From an uncultured Eubacteriales bacterium (GTDB taxonomy: Bacteria > Bacillota > Clostridia > Oscillospirales > Acutalibacteraceae): a DNA stretch of 8,250 nucleotides. Below the pieces are notes generated by a model that saw only the letters and a program-made list of their open reading frames with translations, was not told the origin of the DNA and ran no database searches. Below are positions 5,246 through 8,250 of this stretch, in pieces. The stretch is from the NCBI GenBank assembly GCA_934408795.1, contig CAKRVQ010000038.1, positions 1 to 8,250 of the forward strand, in the 5' to 3' direction. Every line of letters begins with the position of its first letter. The stretch's first letter is position 1. The position numbers and the translations under genes were made by a program.

Positions 5246-7123
5246 ATGGATATGAAAACATATGATGCAGGCAGCTATGATGTTGCCGTTATAGGTGCGG
5301 GACACGCAGGGATAGAAGCCGCTCTCGCAGCGGCGAGAATGGGCTGCAGAACAGTCTGCTTTACCATAAATCTCGATTGGATAGGCAATATGCCCTGCAA
5401 CCCTTCGATCGGGGGCACCGCAAAGGGTCACCTTGTGCGTGAAATAGACGCGCTCGGCGGAGAAATGGCAAAAGCAGCGGACAAAAACACCCTGCAGAAC
5501 CGAATGCTTAATCTCGGTAAGGGTCCCGCCGTACATTCTTTGAGGGCTCAGATAGACAGAAGAGCCTACAGCACATATATGAAGCACACAATGGAGCTTC
5601 AGGAAAACCTTGAAATAAAACAGGCTGAGATTACGAATCTTGAAAACACGGACGGCATCTGGCATGTGATAACAAAGCTCGGCGCCGACTACCGCTCAAA
5701 AACGGTAATTGTTGCGACGGGAACCTTCCTCAAAGGCAGAATCTATGTAGGAGAGGTTAACTATGAAAGCGGTCCGGACGGGACACTCGCCGCCGCCGAG
5801 CTTTCCGAGTCGCTGGAAAAATACGGTCTTAGTCTCCGCAGATTCAAGACCGGCACCCCCGCCAGAGTGCTGAGAAGCAGCGTTGACACCTCGCAGCTTG
5901 AGGAACAGCCGGGCGATCCGAAAATAACGCCGTTCAGCTATTCCACCGATCCGTCGACCGTTAATAATTCGGGAAAGTGTTACATATCATATACAAACGA
6001 CCGCACCAAAGAGGTGATATTGAGGAACCTCGACCGTTCGCCTCTTTATTCGGGTGTGATAGAGGGCGTGGGCCCGCGATACTGTCCGAGCATAGAGGAC
6101 AAGATTGTAAGATTTGCCGACAAGCCCCGTCATCAGCTCTTTATCGAGCCCTGCGGAGAAAGCACCGAAGAGATGTATCTCCAGGGGATGTCCTCTTCCC
6201 TGCCCGAAGAGGTGCAGGTGGAATTCTACAAGACTATAAAAGGTCTTGAAAATGTCGTTATCACGCGTAACGCCTATGCCATTGAATATGACTGTGTCGA
6301 CCCGCTCTGCCTCACCCCCTCGCTTGAAGCGAAATCGGCAAAGGGACTTTTCGGAGCAGGTCAGTTCAACGGCTCATCGGGGTATGAGGAGGCGGCGGCT
6401 CAGGGACTTGTCGCCGGGATCAACGCCGCCCGAAGCGTCAAGGGACTTGAGCCGATGATACTCTCCCGATCCGGCTCTTACATCGGCACCCTTATAGATG
6501 ATCTTGTAACCAAAGGATGCACCGACCCATATCGTATGATGACATCAAGAAGCGAATACAGACTTGTTTTGCGGCAGGACAATGCGGATGAGCGGCTGAT
6601 GCCGACGGGAAGGGAAAACGGACTTATAAGCGATGCGGAATGGGAAGCGTTTCTCAACCGCAAAGCCGAAAAGAACGCCGAAGTCGAACGACTTGAAGCA
6701 ACATTCCTTCCGCCCTCGGCAGGACTGAACGAACTGTTGACAAGACTAGGTGCCGCACCGGTGACGACGGGAGTCAGAATATCCGATCTCATAAGGAGAC
6801 CCGAAGTAAAGTACGATGATCTTGAACCGTTCGACCGAGAACGCGAGCACCTCCCCGACGATGTAAAAGAAAAGGTAGAGATCGAAATAAAGTACAGCGG
6901 ATATATCAACCGCCAGCTTCACAAGATCGAAGAGATAAAAAAGCTTGAGCAAAAGCTCATTCCTTCGGATATCGACTATTCTTCGGTAAAGGGACTGCGG
7001 CTTGAAGCGGTCGAAAAGCTCAACAAGGTGCGCCCCGCAAATATCGGTCAGGCATCGCGCATCTCGGGTGTCAGCCCCGCCGATGTGACCGTCCTGCTCA
7101 TCAGCCTTGAAAAAAAGCATTGA
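5246..7123 (+). CDS. mnmG: tRNA uridine-5-carboxymethylaminomethyl(34) synthesis FAD enzyme MnmG (GidA)
   Basis: FAD- and NADH-dependent partner of MnmE in the U34 modification complex. From the ATG at 5246 it is 625 aa, close to the family norm. It shows the FAD dinucleotide fold VIGAGHAG (15-22), MPCNPSIGG with Cys51, GKGPAVHSLRAQ (91-102), ATGTFLKG (157-164), FKTGTPAR (200-207), NLDRSPLYSGVIEGVGPRYC (261-280) with Cys280, and near the C-terminus IGQASRISGV. Cys51 and Cys280 match the two conserved MnmG cysteines. An upstream in-frame ATG at 5162 would add 28 polar residues absent from the family, so 5246 (or 5252, two residues shorter) is preferred. The only SD-like match, AAAGGGA at 5224-5230, is rather far (15 nt), so translation initiation may be modest. 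The stop TGA (7121-7123) overlaps the -35 box of the asnA promoter, and no terminator separates the two units. Confidence 0.96.
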   Translation: MDMKTYDAGSYDVAVIGAGHAGIEAALAAARMGCRTVCFTINLDWIGNMPCNPSIGGTAKGHLVREIDALGGEMAKAADKNTLQNRMLNLGKGPAVHSLRAQIDRRAYSTYMKHTMELQENLEIKQAEITNLENTDGIWHVITKLGADYRSKTVIVATGTFLKGRIYVGEVNYESGPDGTLAAAELSESLEKYGLSLRRFKTGTPARVLRSSVDTSQLEEQPGDPKITPFSYSTDPSTVNNSGKCYISYTNDRTKEVILRNLDRSPLYSGVIEGVGPRYCPSIEDKIVRFADKPRHQLFIEPCGESTEEMYLQGMSSSLPEEVQVEFYKTIKGLENVVITRNAYAIEYDCVDPLCLTPSLEAKSAKGLFGAGQFNGSSGYEEAAAQGLVAGINAARSVKGLEPMILSRSGSYIGTLIDDLVTKGCTDPYRMMTSRSEYRLVLRQDNADERLMPTGRENGLISDAEWEAFLNRKAEKNAEVERLEATFLPPSAGLNELLTRLGAAPVTTGVRISDLIRRPEVKYDDLEPFDREREHLPDDVKEKVEIEIKYSGYINRQLHKIEEIKKLEQKLIPSDIDYSSVKGLRLEAVEKLNKVRPANIGQASRISGVSPADVTVLLISLEKKH

Positions 7124-7148
7124 CAAAAACGATCACACGAATTATAAT
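7120..7148 (+). promoter_or_regulatory. Perfect-consensus SigA promoter of the asnA T-box unit, overlapping the mnmG stop codon
   Basis: TTGACA (7120-7125), a 17-nt spacer and TATAAT (7143-7148) match the consensus at all 12 positions. The last His codon and TGA stop of mnmG form most of the -35 box. Transcription should start near 7155, just before the T-box leader. Such a strong promoter fits a unit controlled afterwards by termination rather than by initiation. Confidence 0.93.
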
Positions 7149-7154
7149 TTTTCA

Positions 7155-7560
7155 AAAGCCTTGATGAAGAGAAGTAGCGCAAAAGCGTGCCCGAAGAGAG
7201 CGGGGAATGCTGGGAACCCGCGGTAATGTTTGCGTGAATAACACTTCGGAGCCGCACACCGAAAAAGCCGCCTATAAGGCTTCGGTAGACTGTGCCGTTC
7301 GGGCGCGTTAAGTCCGATCTCCGTCATATGTGTCCCGCCGATCGGGCGCAGAGATTGCAGACAGGTTGCGACCGCGGATCTTGTGATCGCAAGCACCTTG
7401 TGATACCGCATCTTTGCGATTATCGGCAGCTTGTAAGAGACACATTTTAATAAGGATGTGCGGAGAAAGAGATGTGTCTTTTTCGGACATAATATAGGTG
7501 GTACCGCGGATGGTTGTGACCGTTCGCCCTATAATTTCGGGCGGGCGGTCTTTTTGTTTT
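7155..7560 (+). promoter_or_regulatory. T-box riboswitch leader of asnA, probable tRNA-Asn specificity
   Basis: Leader RNA that binds uncharged tRNA and then permits read-through. Stem I carries the AGTA motif (7173-7176), AGAGAG (7195-7200) and GCTGGGAA (7209-7216) in the distal loop closed by GCGGG/CCCGC. CGCAAA (7178-7183) pairs with TTTGCG (7229-7234) just above the specifier loop, and GAAG (7166-7169) with CTTC (7244-7247) just below. The loop reads TGAATAACA (7235-7243), where AAC (7240-7242) is an Asn codon; the neighbouring register would be a stop, which is not a plausible specifier. A hairpin at 7258-7286 and an 11-bp stem III (7435-7445 with 7472-7482) follow. The T-box core is AGGTGGTACCGCGG (7496-7509), with TGGT (7499-7502) to pair with the tRNA acceptor end. 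The terminator and asnA complete the unit. Confidence 0.93.
7518..7560 (+). terminator. T-box-controlled intrinsic terminator before asnA
   Basis: The arms 7518-7529 and 7539-7550 pair over 12 bp (two G-U), followed by TTTTTGTTTT (7551-7560). The 5' arm overlaps the sequence that can instead pair with the T-box core: AGG 7496-7498 with CCT 7528-7530, and GCGG 7506-7509 with CCGT 7520-7523. This gives the usual choice between terminator and antiterminator. Confidence 0.9.
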
Positions 7561-7650
7561 CCGTCCTGTCCTTTTTACCCGTCGGCGCACACCAAGGTGC
7601 CTTCGGGCGGGCTTTTCTCATTAAACTGTCGAAAAGAAAGGGGAAACAAT

Positions 7651-8250
7651 ATGAAACAACTGATAATCAAAGAAGGATATTCTTCGGCACTCTCGCTCAG
7701 AGAAACACAAAGAGCAATAAAATTTGTTAAGGACTGCTTTCAGACCGAACTCAAAAACGCTCTCGGACTTGAGCGTATCTCCGCACCGCTTTTTGTCGAA
7801 CAGGGCAGCGGCGTCAACGACGATCTTAACGGCGTCGAGCGCAAGGTCGAATTCGATATAAAAGAAAGCGGTCAGAACGCAGAGGTCGTGCAGTCCCTCG
7901 CAAAATGGAAGAGACTCGCTCTTCACACCTACGGATTTCTGCCGGGAGAAGGACTTTACACCGATATGAGCGCCATCCGCCGCGACGACGATATGGATAA
8001 CCTCCATTCCATATATGTCGACCAGTGGGATTGGGAGAAGGTCATAACCGAAAAAGACCGCAATGAGGAATATCTGAAGGACACTGTGAGAAAGATAGTA
8101 GAGGCGGTCGCACTTACAAAGGAAAAGGTGAGGGAAAAATATCCCGAGCTGACTGATGAGATAGAAAGAGATGTCTTCTTCATCACAAGTCAGCAGCTTG
8201 AGGATCAATATCCCGACCTTACACCCAAGCAGCGGGAGTTTGAGATCGTG
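7651..8250 (+). CDS. asnA: Aspartate-ammonia ligase (asparagine synthetase A), partial, C-terminus off window
   Basis: Makes asparagine from aspartate, ammonium and ATP (releasing AMP and pyrophosphate) in the cytosol; structurally it resembles the catalytic core of class II aspartyl- and asparaginyl-tRNA synthetases. The first 200 codons are present of a family length near 330-340. Recognisable blocks are RAIKFVKDCF (21-30), GSGVNDDLNGVE (52-63), SLAKWKR (82-88), GEGLYTDMSAIR (99-110), HSIYVDQWDWE (119-129) and, late, DQYPDLTPKQRE. All align with E. coli AsnA in order. The start at 7651 is set by AAAGGGGAAA about 6 nt upstream. The gene lies 90 nt after the T-box terminator and is expected to be made only when tRNA-Asn is uncharged. 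An imperfect GC hairpin (about 7578-7611) lies in the gap. Together with gdhA it makes ammonia assimilation a theme of this locus. Confidence 0.96.
   Translation, partial: MKQLIIKEGYSSALSLRETQRAIKFVKDCFQTELKNALGLERISAPLFVEQGSGVNDDLNGVERKVEFDIKESGQNAEVVQSLAKWKRLALHTYGFLPGEGLYTDMSAIRRDDDMDNLHSIYVDQWDWEKVITEKDRNEEYLKDTVRKIVEAVALTKEKVREKYPELTDEIERDVFFITSQQLEDQYPDLTPKQREFEIV

Noticed and set aside
7621..8208. 195-codon minus-strand ORF over asnA
   Set aside because: Antisense to the clearly recognisable AsnA frame, with no SD and no family resemblance.

Overview
The window looks like a chromosomal segment of a low- to mid-GC Firmicute of class Clostridia, probably an Oscillospiraceae/Ruminococcaceae-type gut bacterium. 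The evidence is purine-rich AAAGGGGA ribosome binding sites, near-consensus SigA promoters, a tRNA-sensing T-box leader, a clostridial-length hexameric-type glutamate dehydrogenase, and the mnmE-mnmG pair. No phage, IS, CRISPR or tRNA gene was seen. The genus assignment is inference.

Left part (1-1260, minus strand): a lipoprotein substrate-binding protein of the TrpX/ABC_sub_bind (PF04392) type runs off the left edge. Upstream of it, in transcription order, lie a strong promoter (1185-1213), a good ribosome binding site, a 46-codon ORF with 8 Phe and 6 Tyr codons (1012-1152), an alternative antiterminator pairing (970-1031), an intrinsic terminator (949-982) and an 18-bp perfect palindrome (916-933). 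This has the architecture of a ribosome-mediated, Phe/Tyr-sensing attenuator controlling an aromatic amino acid importer. It is the most interesting item in the window.

Middle-left (about 1354-1777, plus strand): an unusually GC-rich non-coding block folds by eye into nested long helices with a multi-branch core and ends in a perfect intrinsic terminator. It is a candidate structured non-coding RNA of about 420 nt that I cannot assign to a known class. From 1778 to 2032 I see only a short CCCGA tandem repeat and no gene.

Centre: gdhA (NADP-type glutamate dehydrogenase, minus strand, own promoter) is divergent from mnmE. The 312-bp gap between them (3386-3697) holds both promoters, an 11-bp direct repeat and an inverted repeat in the mnmE 5' leader. 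mnmE (tRNA modification GTPase) is followed after about 180 nt by its partner mnmG; the two proteins together make the 5-carboxymethylaminomethyl modification of wobble U34 in tRNA. The gap between them contains an alternating set of complementary heptamers.

Right: a perfect-consensus promoter whose -35 box overlaps the mnmG stop codon drives a T-box leader (about 7155-7560) with a probable Asn (AAC) specifier, a terminator, and asnA (ammonia-dependent asparagine synthetase, cut by the right edge). gdhA and asnA both assimilate ammonia. The window therefore appears to hold two mechanistically different amino-acid-sensing attenuators, one reading ribosome stalling and one reading uncharged tRNA directly.
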